This document shows, piece after piece, positions 49,915-59,072 of a stretch of 64,000 bases of DNA. This DNA is from Ostreococcus mediterraneus. Taxonomy: Eukaryota > Chlorophyta > Mamiellophyceae > Mamiellales > Bathycoccaceae. A model generated the notes under the pieces. That model saw only the letters and a program-made list of their open reading frames with translations. It was not told the DNA's origin and did not search any database. How positions within the stretch are numbered: the first letter of the stretch is position 1; each line of letters starts with the position of its first letter. The DNA lies in contig WMKK01000002.1 in assembly GCA_012295225.1 (NCBI GenBank), positions 857,949 through 921,948 of the forward strand, given 5' to 3'. The position numbers and the translations under genes were made by a program.

Positions 49915-50764
49915 ATGGTGCGTGTGGATGACGACGATGCGCGATGACGGCGACGCGATGCGCGATGTGGAGACGCGTGCGCGTGGTGGTGTTTCGATCG
50001 TTGACTGACGCGTCGTGTGCGCGTGTGTGTGTTGTCGTGTGTCACAGGGTCGCGTTCGCACCAAGACCGTGAAGAAGGTGCGTGAAAAACCCTAGAGAGG
50101 GATCGATGCGATCGATGCGCGCGTCGTGTCGCGTCTCGCGCGTCGTGTTTCGCGCGCGTGCGCACGTACTGACGGTGTGTTTTTGTGTTTTGATTTCTCA
50201 CGCAGGCGTCTCGCCAAATCATCGAGAAGTACTACTCTCGCCTCACGCTTGATTTCGCCACGAACAAGCGCATCGCGGATGACATCGCGATCATTCCGTC
50301 CAAGCGCTTGCGTAACAAGATTGCGGGTTTCACCACGGTACGTGTTTGAATATTATGCAACGTTCGATTTACGTCGTTCGCGATCGATGTGCGCGGGCGA
50401 GCGCGTCGTGGCGCGTCGGGGCGCACCGATGGTCATCATCGAGCGCTCGGGCTCGATCGCCAACCCTCTGCGGTGTGTGTGACTGACGGTGTGTCTCGCG
50501 TTTTGTCTTTGTTTCTCACAGCACTTGATGAAGCGCATCCAACGCGGTCCGGTTCGCGGCATTTCCCTCAAGCTCCAAGAAGAAGAGCGCGAGCGCCGCA
50601 TGGACTTTGTCCCGGAGAAGTCTGCGCTCGAAGTCGAATCCATCGAAGTCGACAAGGACACGATGGACATGTTGAAGTCGATGAACATGGGCAACTTGCC
50701 GGGGGTGTCGGTGTCGAGCCGCGGCGGCTACTCCAAGGGTCCGCGTCGTGAGCCCCGCGCGTAA
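49915..50764 (+). CDS. RPS17: 40S ribosomal protein eS17, 4 exons with ATG-only first coding exon
   Basis: Coding exons 49915-49917 (the ATG alone), 50048-50077 (30 bp), 50206-50337 and 50522-50764 give 135 residues, the normal size. Introns are 130, 128 and 184 bp. They start GTGCGT, GTGCGT and GTACGT, each with CTGAC 32-38 nt before the AG. The protein reads [20 protein letters not shown], then [40 protein letters not shown] and [16 protein letters not shown]. All are classic eS17. It is part of the small subunit near the mRNA exit side. All introns are phase 0. Intron crowding at the 5' end is typical of ribosomal protein genes in intron-poor genomes. Confidence 0.96.
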
Positions 50765-50888
50765 GTTAGACGGGAGAGGAAACGTAGCGGCGGTATGAGA
50801 GAGAACTTGTGATTCTGAGGTTTAGATATCCATTTATTTACCCGCGCTCGCGAGCTTCGTTTTTAAAATTGACAACTGTCGCGCGCGA

Positions 50889-53800
50889 CTACACGCTCGC
50901 TCGAAGCGCGGAGCGTTCGTTTAATGAATTCCGCGCGCGCATGCCGCATAAAATATCTACGCTCTGCGCGATCTCTATGGTGCTATGACTAGATGTGTCC
51001 ATCGCTTTCGTTACGTTTTCCAAAGGCGCAACCTTTTCTGGACTCGCCGCCGGGGTTTCCAACACGACGTCGTCGTCGTCGTCGTCGCCTTTGCGCAAAA
51101 CGATGTCAAACGACACTGGTGCTATATCAGCGCTTGCAGTTTTCCTACTCTTACTTATCGTGCTACTCGTTGCGCGTCCGATTGAATTCGATCGCCTTCC
51201 GAGTGATGGTGGTTTCTTCAATACGTCCGCGTCAACGCCGCGCCGGGAGGTGAACGAAGACGATTTGCGCGACAACGCCGCGCGCGCGGCTTGCGCCGGC
51301 GCCGGCGACTTGGATGTCGGAGACGTCGCAGCTCGCGCAGCTTGATCTCGCGCAAGTTGAGCGTCTACGAGATGTTGTAACGTACCGATAGCGCTTTCAA
51401 ATGACGGTCGTGCGGCTGGATCTTGCGCCCAAGCGTCACGCATCAAATCTCGATAGCAGCTGGCGTCAGCGAAGACGACGCCATCCGAACGCTCGATATC
51501 TGGCCGTTCTTCGTCCGTCGTTACGGCGTGAATAATTTGCCATTGCGAAAATTCTGCAAAAGGCACTTCGAGGGTTTGAATTTCCCACAGTATAATTGCG
51601 TATGAGTACACGTCGGATGCTTTGCTGTACGAGCTCGATTGGAGCACTTCTGGCGCCATCCAACGAGGGGAGTGAAGGCTTGCAGAGCCGTCGTGACTTC
51701 CAGATAACGCAGTGTTCGCCACGTGCACTCGAGATAGATTGAAGTCACCAACTTTCACGCGGAAGTAACGATCAACCATGAGGTTTGCGCTCTTCAAATC
51801 GCGATGTAAAATAGGCGGCAAACAGTTGTGCAAGTAACACATTCCGGCGGCGGCGCCGAGCGCGAGTTGCAGACGCACGCGCCATGCGAGCTCGGGCGCG
51901 CCAGGTTTCTTGTGTCTCTGTAAGACGGTGTACAGAGATCCTCGAACGCAGTATTCCTCGACAATCGCAGGTGGCGAACGGATCGCCCCAAGTAACAATA
52001 CAATATTTGGATGTCGAAGCTGCGTCATAATGCCAACTTCTTTTTCGAGTTCGTCAAGCGCTTTGTCGAGGTCGGCTGATGTTTGAGTCATTTCATCCTG
52101 CTGGGCACCGATAAACTTCACTGCGACATCGGTGTGGTTCCATACCGCATGAAATACTCGTCCAAATGAGCCCTCGCCAACTTTACGCTTCAGCTTGATG
52201 TGATTGTATGAAATCGTTGACGTGTTCGCCAAAGCTTGTGCGGCTTCAGTCGCGTCACGCGTCGGAGTAAATTTTTCCTCTCCATTCGTCGACGGCTCAA
52301 TCACTCGCCGTGCATTCTTGAGCGCCGGCTGCCTCACCTTGTCGAGAATCGACTCGAGCTGCACGAGTGGCCAAAATATTATCGAACCAAAACGCCCGAC
52401 GGTGACGACGCCGACGCTTCCGCCTCCATCAATTTTAATGAGTTGCACTAATCCTGAACCATGCGCGACAAGCTTACCCGATCGCAACGCGTTCGTGGTC
52501 ACGTCGACAGACGATGACGCTGCTGTTGATGACCTTCCTTGAATCTCGCGAACGCCTGGGATTGGCCACAGCGTGAGCTCGCCGCTCGCGTGGCCTATGG
52601 CAATCAAGCGATCGACGGCGACGGCGCCCACGACGCGTTGACCGAAATGCTTGTAGAATGGAGTCATCCATGCGTCTACAGATTTGAAGCCTGTGGTAAT
52701 CGTCATCACTCGTGTCCCCGGATCGACGGCGCACGCGCCACCAGCCCATATTTGAATCGCGCCAGTGACGTGAACGCTGAGAATTAAATCTGTCACCGTC
52801 GGATGCTGAACGAGGGAAACGATGGCGCCTAAATCACACGCATCCTCAACCCGCACACACGTGGCGGTTTTGGCATCCCACACTTCAAGCGCGCTGTCGT
52901 GTTCGCACGCGACAAACACGATGCCATTTGAAAGCAACATACTCGCCACGCCCGTCTTTACGTGCTTGCGAGACGTCCCGTCGGCGAGCGGCGAACGCGC
53001 ACTCGTCTTTGTGACGGTGAAAATTCGACGCGTCACCTTGAACTCATCACCGTCGATTTCCTTATCAGCTTTACCCTCGTGGTTGTCACCGTCGACGATT
53101 CTGCCGTGCGCGTTAACAGTGCGATGCGCGGCGGTCTCCTGATCTCGCTTTTGCGACGGCGTGAGCGCTCGCATTTCAACAATCCCACCATCGGCGTACG
53201 CAATCCACGCGCGCGCATCCTCCATCGGAACGATGCATGTCACCGCCACATTCGGCACCACCGTCAACGCATCCGAACATATCAACGACCCTAAATCACA
53301 ATCCCATATCGTCACCCCTCCATGTTTCGAACCAGCCCACAAAAGCCCGTGCGCGGGTGCGTTTGCCATGGCGACAATGGGCGAACTCGCGGTGACTTTT
53401 TGCACGCTCGGCGCGAGGCACATAAATTCACTCATCGGTGCGCGCTTCGGCAAACCCTCAATCTCACGTGCGCCTTGTAGGAACATGTCGTACGCGTCTA
53501 AACGCGGAAACGCCCCACCCGTGGACCACCACAACTCTGACCCGTCCGACCCAGCGCTCGCCATCGCGAGCACGCCCGCGCCGAACACAGTGTCCACCGT
53601 CCGCGCCACGCCTCCACGAAGTAACCGCCGCCGACGATCGCCAGCCACCCCACCTTGCGCCACGCCCACGCGCCCAGACGCCCCGGCTAAGTTCCACAAC
53701 TGCGTCTCGAGCAATTCCAAATCCCGCGTCACATCTTCAAACTTTTGATTCGTTTTCCACCCAAGCGCCGCGCGCGCCACCTTTTGCGCGGGCGTAAACC

Positions 53801-54224
53801 TCCCATACACCCCACACACCGCCGCGCCGACGTGTAACCGACTGAGCACGCTCGCGCTCAACCGCTTTGCGTGCACCTTAGCCGTATCATCCAACAACGC
53901 GCTCACATTTTGCACCTCCACGAGCGCCAACATCGTCGCTCGCGCTTGACCATACAACGCCCATGACTTCTCTCGATGACTCACCGCCGCGCGCGTGGCG
54001 ATTTCAACCTCCGCGCACGCCTGCGCGCACGCATTCGTAATCTCACTCTGCGCCCCGCGCGCCCCGCTCGTCGTCACCCCACCACCTCTCGCGTCATCCC
54101 CGACGACGACCGCGCCGTCGCCGTCGGCACCGCCACCATCGATGCCATCGCCATCGTTCGCGCGCGCGCCTGCGACGCCTGCGCGGTCGGCGTCGGCGTC
54201 GGCGTCGGCGTCGCGCGGCGCCAT
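50889..54224 (-). CDS. Beta-propeller-like protein fused to a Raf/CTR1-type kinase (DFN variant)
   Basis: 1111 residues from the ATG at 54224 (MAPRDADADADADRAG). An ATG at 54353 would add 43. The N-terminal 200 residues are helical. A region with WD-like blades follows (LLWAGSKHGGVTIWDCDLGS, then SALEVWDAKTATCVRVEDAC and LSVHVTGAIQIWAGG). The kinase domain runs from about 52210 to 51380: GEGSFGRVFHAVW (P-loop), VAVKFIG (Lys), HRDLKSANLM (catalytic loop), then VGDFNLSRV in place of DFG, and SPRWMAPEVL. The Gly-to-Asn change is encoded by AAT at 51738-51740. Such DFN forms occur in some active tyrosine-kinase-like families, so I expect activity. The C-terminal tail is Ser/Ala-rich. The substrate and the ligand of the propeller are unknown. 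Confidence 0.85.
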   Translation of the reverse strand: MAPRDADADADADRAGVAGARANDGDGIDGGGADGDGAVVVGDDARGGGVTTSGARGAQSEITNACAQACAEVEIATRAAVSHREKSWALYGQARATMLALVEVQNVSALLDDTAKVHAKRLSASVLSRLHVGAAVCGVYGRFTPAQKVARAALGWKTNQKFEDVTRDLELLETQLWNLAGASGRVGVAQGGVAGDRRRRLLRGGVARTVDTVFGAGVLAMASAGSDGSELWWSTGGAFPRLDAYDMFLQGAREIEGLPKRAPMSEFMCLAPSVQKVTASSPIVAMANAPAHGLLWAGSKHGGVTIWDCDLGSLICSDALTVVPNVAVTCIVPMEDARAWIAYADGGIVEMRALTPSQKRDQETAAHRTVNAHGRIVDGDNHEGKADKEIDGDEFKVTRRIFTVTKTSARSPLADGTSRKHVKTGVASMLLSNGIVFVACEHDSALEVWDAKTATCVRVEDACDLGAIVSLVQHPTVTDLILSVHVTGAIQIWAGGACAVDPGTRVMTITTGFKSVDAWMTPFYKHFGQRVVGAVAVDRLIAIGHASGELTLWPIPGVREIQGRSSTAASSSVDVTTNALRSGKLVAHGSGLVQLIKIDGGGSVGVVTVGRFGSIIFWPLVQLESILDKVRQPALKNARRVIEPSTNGEEKFTPTRDATEAAQALANTSTISYNHIKLKRKVGEGSFGRVFHAVWNHTDVAVKFIGAQQDEMTQTSADLDKALDELEKEVGIMTQLRHPNIVLLLGAIRSPPAIVEEYCVRGSLYTVLQRHKKPGAPELAWRVRLQLALGAAAGMCYLHNCLPPILHRDLKSANLMVDRYFRVKVGDFNLSRVHVANTALSGSHDGSASLHSPRWMAPEVLQSSSYSKASDVYSYAIILWEIQTLEVPFAEFSQWQIIHAVTTDEERPDIERSDGVVFADASCYRDLMRDAWAQDPAARPSFESAIGTLQHLVDAQLARDQAARAATSPTSKSPAPAQAARAALSRKSSSFTSRRGVDADVLKKPPSLGRRSNSIGRATSSTISKSRKTASADIAPVSFDIVLRKGDDDDDDVVLETPAASPEKVAPLENVTKAMDTSSHSTIEIAQSVDILCGMRARNSLNERSALRASV

Positions 54225-54572
54225 GTGCGGGCCCGACGCAACGCGCGCTCGAGCTCCAGGCTCAACCGGCGCGGGCACGCCACGCCCTGGGATATTCGGA
54301 CATTCGGATCCTCGGGCATACGCATCACTCCATCCAATGAAACACACGCGCATGCTCTGACGTGCACTAAATATATGTTACGCCCCGTAAAACTCATACA
54401 CAACCTACTACATGTCCAGTGTCGTGCGCATCCGTGTCCCCGAGCCACGCCCGTTGACGCGCGCGCGGGTCCACCCACACCTCGCGCGACGCCGCACTTC
54501 GCGTCTCGCCGCGCGCTCGCGACGACGAGAGTTTCCCGGGTGTTCACCACGACGACGTCGACGTCACGCGTG
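54225..54572. other. Divergent promoter region between kinase and type I membrane protein
   Basis: 348 bp if both chosen starts are right, 219 bp if the kinase starts at 54353. The plus-strand frame is open throughout, but the codons are Arg/Ala/Val composition with GTCGGC repeats and no signal peptide until 54573. I see no clear regulatory site. Confidence 0.5.
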
Positions 54573-55883
54573 ATGCGCGCGCACAAGGGAAGACATGAAC
54601 GCCGTGCGTTGTTTGCGACGACGGTGACGTGCGCCGCGCTCGTGGGCGGCGCGCACGCCGCGACGACGGCGAGCGATCGCGGTGTAACACCATCGGGGGT
54701 GACGCGCGGGAATGATGAAGATTTCACGGTGCACATGCCGCGAGCGTCGCTGGGTTTCGCGTTGGCGGACGTTATGCCTGATGTTTCGGTGGATGTGCTG
54801 CCTCACGGCCCGCCGGGATGGCCGTGGCAGTACGGGTCGGTGGAATTCAAGTCGTTCAAGTGCCAGTACGACGCGAGCCTTCCGGCGGTGGATCCAAACG
54901 ATCCAAACAAGCCACCAATTTTGCTTCGGTTCGGCACGTATGGGATCAAGGCGGATACGAAAACTGATCAATACAACGAAGAGTGGTTCAAAGCCCCTGA
55001 ACACGCTACGGATATTCAATGGACGTACCGCTTGTGCGACGACGATGAGCTCGTGCAGTGCCAATCGCAGCAGTTCGGTCACGTGGATCCGTTCCCATCC
55101 ATCGAACACGGGGCGCCGGGCAAACGCTGTCAGTTTCTCGACACGCGAAATATCAAAAAGGAACTGAAAATTAGCGCACAAGTTGGCCCCGAAGGCGATC
55201 GCAAGGATGCGGATTCTTTGAATGTCGCGGTTGAAACGTTCCTCAAGAATCAGAATGACGAAGGAGGCGTCGTGCAAGATGTGACTATCATTGCTCCGAC
55301 GGCTGCGATCGCGGCAATCAAGGAGAAATATCCCGATGTGACGCCTCAAAGGCTGCGATGGAGTTGGTGTGCGAATGAAGGTGACGGCGACGACAACTGG
55401 TGTGCGTGCAATACAGTCATGCGGTTCGGTTGGACGGGATCCGCCGCCGAGCCGGCACCCTCTGCTAACGTTGACCCTGATTTCATCAAATTCATCTATG
55501 CAGACATGCGCGCGATGGATAAGATGGTGAAATGCTCCTCGCACAATCTCGGAGAAATTTTACCGTGGCCCGATCGCGAAGAAAATTCGCGCATCTGCCA
55601 GTGCTTGGACCCCGCCGTAATGGACAAAATCGATGACGCTCTCGCTGAAAAATTTGGTGGACCAGTGGGTTTCCTCGACGCCATTCCATCGAGTAGTACG
55701 TCTGCGCCTACTGCGCAGCTCGGTAAGGCGACGACGCCTTCTCGAGGCGCGTCAGCCCAGGCCACGACGTCTATGATGACTCTCATGACCATTTCTGCTG
55801 CTGCTTTGGCGTTCGTAGTCGTGAGAAGAATTAAATCTCGGCACATGGAAGAGTACGAGCCTCTTCTAGAAACCACCATCTGA
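54573..55883 (+). CDS. Unrecognised type I membrane protein with endosomal sorting tail
   Basis: 436 residues from the ATG at 54573, chosen because it opens into a signal peptide after basic residues (ALFATTVTCAALVGGAHA). The luminal part (about 350 residues) contains repeated Cys-containing blocks: FKCQYDAS, YRLCDDDELVQCQSQQFGHV, then CAGN-like repeats in RWSWCANEGDGDDNWCACNT and MVKCSSHNLGEILPWPDREE with RICQCLD. The two blocks resemble an internal duplication (QFGHVDPFPSIE versus HNLGEILPWPDRE). One membrane segment (MMTLMTISAAALAFVVV) is followed by a short cytosolic tail, RRIKSRHMEEYEPLLETTI. YEPLL fits both a Tyr-based (YxxPhi) and an acidic di-leucine-like sorting signal, suggesting vacuolar or endosomal traffic. 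I know no family. Confidence 0.75.
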   Translation: MRAHKGRHERRALFATTVTCAALVGGAHAATTASDRGVTPSGVTRGNDEDFTVHMPRASLGFALADVMPDVSVDVLPHGPPGWPWQYGSVEFKSFKCQYDASLPAVDPNDPNKPPILLRFGTYGIKADTKTDQYNEEWFKAPEHATDIQWTYRLCDDDELVQCQSQQFGHVDPFPSIEHGAPGKRCQFLDTRNIKKELKISAQVGPEGDRKDADSLNVAVETFLKNQNDEGGVVQDVTIIAPTAAIAAIKEKYPDVTPQRLRWSWCANEGDGDDNWCACNTVMRFGWTGSAAEPAPSANVDPDFIKFIYADMRAMDKMVKCSSHNLGEILPWPDREENSRICQCLDPAVMDKIDDALAEKFGGPVGFLDAIPSSSTSAPTAQLGKATTPSRGASAQATTSMMTLMTISAAALAFVVVRRIKSRHMEEYEPLLETTI

Positions 55884-56188
55884 AAACGCGCGATCATCTT
55901 AATTCATAGTACCAACCGAGATAGCGATGGCGAGCGCGCCGACTGGTTTTAAATGAACATCGAACACCGTCGCGTGCATCGACATCCTTGGAAGGTGACG
56001 CCATTTTTCATGATTACGGTGACAAAAGGCGCCGTTACAAATATCACAAACGTTGTAAATATTGACCGTTCTTAAATAACTACACATGCCACTACAACTT
56101 TTTACAGTTTCGCGCTCACGTTTTCAACGCTCGCACGAGTCACTCGTGCTTCACAAGCACCCACGCGTAATAGTCGCGCGCGCCCAAG
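55884..56188. other. 305-bp intergenic region upstream of SFT2
   Basis: No gene is supported. A 62-codon minus-strand frame with a CxxC pair (55899-56087) is noted but not accepted. It should contain the SFT2 promoter. Confidence 0.5.
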
Positions 56189-56869
56189 ATGACGGACGTG
56201 GTCAAAAAAGGGATCGATAAGGTTCGCCTCATGTACGTTGCATCCATGCGTGCGCTCGCTCTCGCGCGTTCGACCTCAGCACATCGTCGTCAACAAGTGC
56301 TGATGTTTTTTCATAGTGTTGCGCTTTGCCCGAAACTGACCGCGTGTGCGCGCGATGACAACGGTCGTGCCGAATGCTCACACAGGGCGGGACTCGAACG
56401 AAGTGAGCCCGAAACTCCAGCGGAGCTTCTCGACGAGTACACTAGTTGTGCGTCGCTTACGTATGAACAACGAATGTATGGATTTTTGATTTGCGCCTTG
56501 TCTGGCGCGTGTTGCTCGGCGCTATCGTCGATGTTCTGGGCTCGTCCGACAAAGTTTGCGCTACTTTCTACGGTTGGTGCGATTATGTCGCTCGTGAGTA
56601 CGGGGTTTTTGACCGGATTTGGCCGACAGCTGAAGAATATGTTTCACGGAACGCGCTTTGTGGCTACGTGCGTGTATTTGGCGTCGTTGATTATGACTTT
56701 GGTGTGCGCGGTGAAACTTAAGAGTTTCCCACTCACGGTGGTGTTTCTAGGCGTGCAATACTGTGCCTATATTTGGTACTGTATGTCGTACATTCCAGGT
56801 GGCCGAGCTATGTTGAAATCGTGCGCGGGTGCGTGCTGCGGTGGTTTGACTTCAAATGAATTCTTCTGA
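56189..56869 (+). CDS. SFT2: SFT2-like vesicle transport protein, 2 exons
   Basis: Exons 56189-56232 and 56386-56869 give 175 residues. The 153-bp intron splits an ATG codon (phase 2), starts GTACGT, has CTGAC at 56336 and ends CACAG. It is a multiple of three without a stop, so the unspliced frame reads through and can be mistaken for a 226-residue gene. Spliced, the N-terminus is MTDVVKKGIDKVRLMAGLER. Four membrane helices follow (RMYGFLICALSGACCSALSS, FALLSTVGAIMSLVSTGFLT, RFVATCVYLASLIMTLVCAV, LTVVFLGVQYCAYIWYCMSY), then YIPGGRAMLKSC, the SFT2/Got1 signature end. It acts in fusion of endosome-derived vesicles with the Golgi. Human SFT2 proteins are about 160-215 residues. Confidence 0.88.
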   Translation: MTDVVKKGIDKVRLMYVASMRALALARSTSAHRRQQVLMFFHSVALCPKLTACARDDNGRAECSHRAGLERSEPETPAELLDEYTSCASLTYEQRMYGFLICALSGACCSALSSMFWARPTKFALLSTVGAIMSLVSTGFLTGFGRQLKNMFHGTRFVATCVYLASLIMTLVCAVKLKSFPLTVVFLGVQYCAYIWYCMSYIPGGRAMLKSCAGACCGGLTSNEFF

Positions 56870-57059
56870 GCGAGCGCGACGCGACTCTCATGACAACTAT
56901 TCAATGCCTTCCTCCGACGCGCGGTATGTGTGAATCACCGAGTAAAAGCGGCGTACGAGTGTTGTGCTCACTTATACGCACATGTAATATCATCATCGTA
57001 GTGTTCGTTCGTAACATATTTTCACATTCCTTTGCTAAACTATTCGTTTCACGGCGCGC

Positions 57060-57536
57060 TCAGCCGAGCGACCCGAGAACACCTCCCGGTGCCGGCGCGG
57101 TATCGCCCTCACCACCCTCCATACGTGCTTTTGCCTTTGCAAACAATTCTTGCTGCATCGCAATCGCCTCCTCCGCGCTCAATCCGATATTCTTCTTCTT
57201 CTTCTTCGTCTCGCGCTTGTGCGTCTCCTCCTCCTTGTGTTCGTCGCGCGCAATCGCACACTCCGTCTCATACGACTCAAACCCAAGCGCACGCAACGCC
57301 CGAATCACATACTCCGCCGTTATCGTCGACTTCCCATCCTTCGTGCTCAACTCATTACTCTCCGCGCTCACCGCGTTGATGAATTCCGTGCAGCACTCAA
57401 TCACCGCATCGCGGCAATCGTTCGCCATGCGCAAGCCACCACCGAGGCCGTCACCACCACCACCGAGCGCTTCGTTGATCATCTTACTCAGCGTCGCCTT
57501 GGGTAGGCCCACTTCGTCGTCTAACCCGCCATCCAT
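57060..57536 (-). CDS. DR1: Negative cofactor 2 beta (DR1), histone-fold transcription repressor
   Basis: 158 residues from the ATG at 57536 (MDGGLDDEVG); longer in-frame readings into the repeat tract are not credible. The histone fold covers LPKATLSKMINEALGGGG, then MANDCRDAVIECCTEFINAV, SAESNELSTKDGKSTITAEY and VIRALRALGFESY. This is the NC2beta/Dr1 pattern, including the conserved STKDGKSTITAEYV and ALGFESYE. The C-terminal part is basic/acidic helix (HKEEETHKRETKKKKKN) with ELFAKAKARM. With NC2alpha it binds TBP on promoters and blocks TFIIA and TFIIB entry. A triplet repeat and a long palindrome lie in the divergent gap to the phosphatase. Confidence 0.95.
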   Translation of the reverse strand: MDGGLDDEVGLPKATLSKMINEALGGGGDGLGGGLRMANDCRDAVIECCTEFINAVSAESNELSTKDGKSTITAEYVIRALRALGFESYETECAIARDEHKEEETHKRETKKKKKNIGLSAEEAIAMQQELFAKAKARMEGGEGDTAPAPGGVLGSLG

Positions 57537-57543
57537 CGTCGTC

Positions 57544-57571
57544 CGTCGTCGTCGTCGTCGTCGTCGTCGTC
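57544..57571. repeat. (CGT)n microsatellite
   Basis: A near-perfect CGT/GTC triplet run immediately upstream of the DR1 start codon, in its 5' leader or promoter. Confidence 0.85.
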
Positions 57572-57617
57572 GGTCCAGTGAAGCGACGGGCGGGCGCGGG
57601 GTCGCGATGTTGCACGC

Positions 57618-57643
57618 GTATGTACCCCCACGGGGGTACATAC
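57618..57643. promoter_or_regulatory. 26-bp inverted repeat, 12-bp perfect arms, in DR1/phosphatase gap
   Basis: Arms GTATGTACCCCC and its exact complement around a 2-bp spacer. It lies 82 bp upstream of the DR1 ATG, in a divergent promoter. It shares TGTACCC/GGGTACA with the palindrome upstream of COA6. A dimeric factor site or a small cruciform is possible. Confidence 0.55.
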
Positions 57644-57802
57644 AATCGCCGTCTGTCGGTTCGTATCCCCCGACGCCGCACACGAAGAATATTCTCATGG
57701 GTGACGACGGGCGACGACGACGCGCGTGGACGCGCGACGACAGTCGACGGACGCGCGACGCGCGGAGGACGCGCGCGCGACGACGGGCGACGGACGCGCG
57801 TG

Positions 57803-58945
57803 ATGGGTCCGTCGACGTCGCGACGGGATGATGGTCCTGGATGCGTCGCGCGCGGGGCGATGGACGGGGCCGATGGCGCGGGAGAGGCTGGTGCTGTGGG
57901 CGACGACGACGGGGAGGACGTGCGAGGACGCCGTCGGTGGAGGCATGGGGGCGATGACAACGATGGTGGGAGTAGTGGTGCGACGACGACGATGACGACG
58001 ATGATGACAAAGGCGCGAAGTCAGTCGTTTGATTTGACGACTGGCCGACGCAAGTCTGGGGATGGCGCGTCGACGCTGTCGCAGTCGTCTCGAACGACGA
58101 CGCCGGAACCGTTTGAATTATCGCGAACGACGTCACCGCCGCCGACGGTGCTTTCGAAGTTACAGAAATGGGGTGATTATCAATCGTTAGGGACGGCTGT
58201 GCGCGGGTCAAGGCTGGTACCGATGAAGACGCCGCTCGCGGGGAAGTACTTTCAAGCCCAAAAGACGACGTTCGCGTTGACGGTTTCGACGATGCTCGAG
58301 GCACAGCGTGCGATAGGGAAACCTATTGGAATGATTGTTGATTTAAGCAATCACGATTGCTTGTACGACGGCGAAGTGCCGGATGATGTCGAACGCGTAC
58401 ACGTGCGCAACGTCGCCAAGTCGGTGCCGTCGGCGCGAGACGTGAAGAAGGCGCTCGACGCCATCACAAGATTTACCGCCACCGACGATCGATATGTCGC
58501 CATTCATTGCGCGTACGGATTTAACCGCACCGGTTTCATCGTATGCTGCTATTTAATTGAGGTGTGCGGTCTCACGCCAGAAGAGGCGTTGGGACGCTTC
58601 GCGGACGCTCGAGCGCCCGGGTTGAAGCACCAAAATTTCAAAGACGCTCTGTACGCTCGTTACATGGACGCCCCTGACTCGCCCGAGATTACACGCCTCA
58701 CTGCGCAATTGTTCCGTGTATCGTCGAGTTTACCAGACATGCTCGCGATACAGAACGCGTCGGACGACAATGAAACGCTCGATTTAGAAATCAATAGGAA
58801 ATTTCATTGGCATCGGCTGGACGAACGCCGCCGTGGCGACGAAAGCGAAGACGAAGACGCCAACAGCGGTTTCAGCCCCTCGCCCGCGCGGTCTTCGGTG
58901 GGAAAGCCACCGAAATCACCGCTATCATGTCTCTCGCCAAAGTAG
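57803..58945 (+). CDS. Stand-alone RNA 5'-triphosphatase-like dual-specificity phosphatase
   Basis: 380 residues from the ATG at 57803 (MGPSTSRRDDG); 57860 (MDGADGAGEAG) is also possible, and the frame is open to 57578. A disordered, acidic and basic N-terminus of about 120 residues precedes the catalytic domain. KYFQAQKTTFALTVSTMLEA, then IGMIVDLSNHDCLYDGEVPD and DRYVAIHCAYGFNRTGFIVC follow. HCAYGFNRTG is the HCx5R loop as found in the triphosphatase half of animal and plant mRNA capping enzymes. LTPEEALGRFADARAPGLKH closes the fold. No guanylyltransferase follows; the tail is Ser/Pro-rich. It probably removes the gamma phosphate of nascent RNA 5' ends, or is a related RNA phosphatase. Confidence 0.83.
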   Translation: MGPSTSRRDDGPGCVARGAMDGADGAGEAGAVGDDDGEDVRGRRRWRHGGDDNDGGSSGATTTMTTMMTKARSQSFDLTTGRRKSGDGASTLSQSSRTTTPEPFELSRTTSPPPTVLSKLQKWGDYQSLGTAVRGSRLVPMKTPLAGKYFQAQKTTFALTVSTMLEAQRAIGKPIGMIVDLSNHDCLYDGEVPDDVERVHVRNVAKSVPSARDVKKALDAITRFTATDDRYVAIHCAYGFNRTGFIVCCYLIEVCGLTPEEALGRFADARAPGLKHQNFKDALYARYMDAPDSPEITRLTAQLFRVSSSLPDMLAIQNASDDNETLDLEINRKFHWHRLDERRRGDESEDEDANSGFSPSPARSSVGKPPKSPLSCLSPK

Positions 58946-59072
58946 TCGATCAGTACGGCGCATATTACCATTCTTCCATAATATAATACAATACGAGTAG
59001 TTTTTAGAGAGCACTTGGCTTAGCCACGCCAGCCCATACCCTCATTCGTCAACGCTCAACCCAGAATCTTGC

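Noticed and set aside
53976-54572. Upstream extension of the type I membrane protein by 199 codons
   Set aside because: It is antisense to the kinase N-terminus and Arg-rich, and it would hide the signal peptide that begins at 54573.
55899-56087. 62-codon minus-strand frame with CDICNGAFCHRNH
   Set aside because: Cys/His spacing hints at a small zinc site, but it is short, unsupported by context and not recognised.
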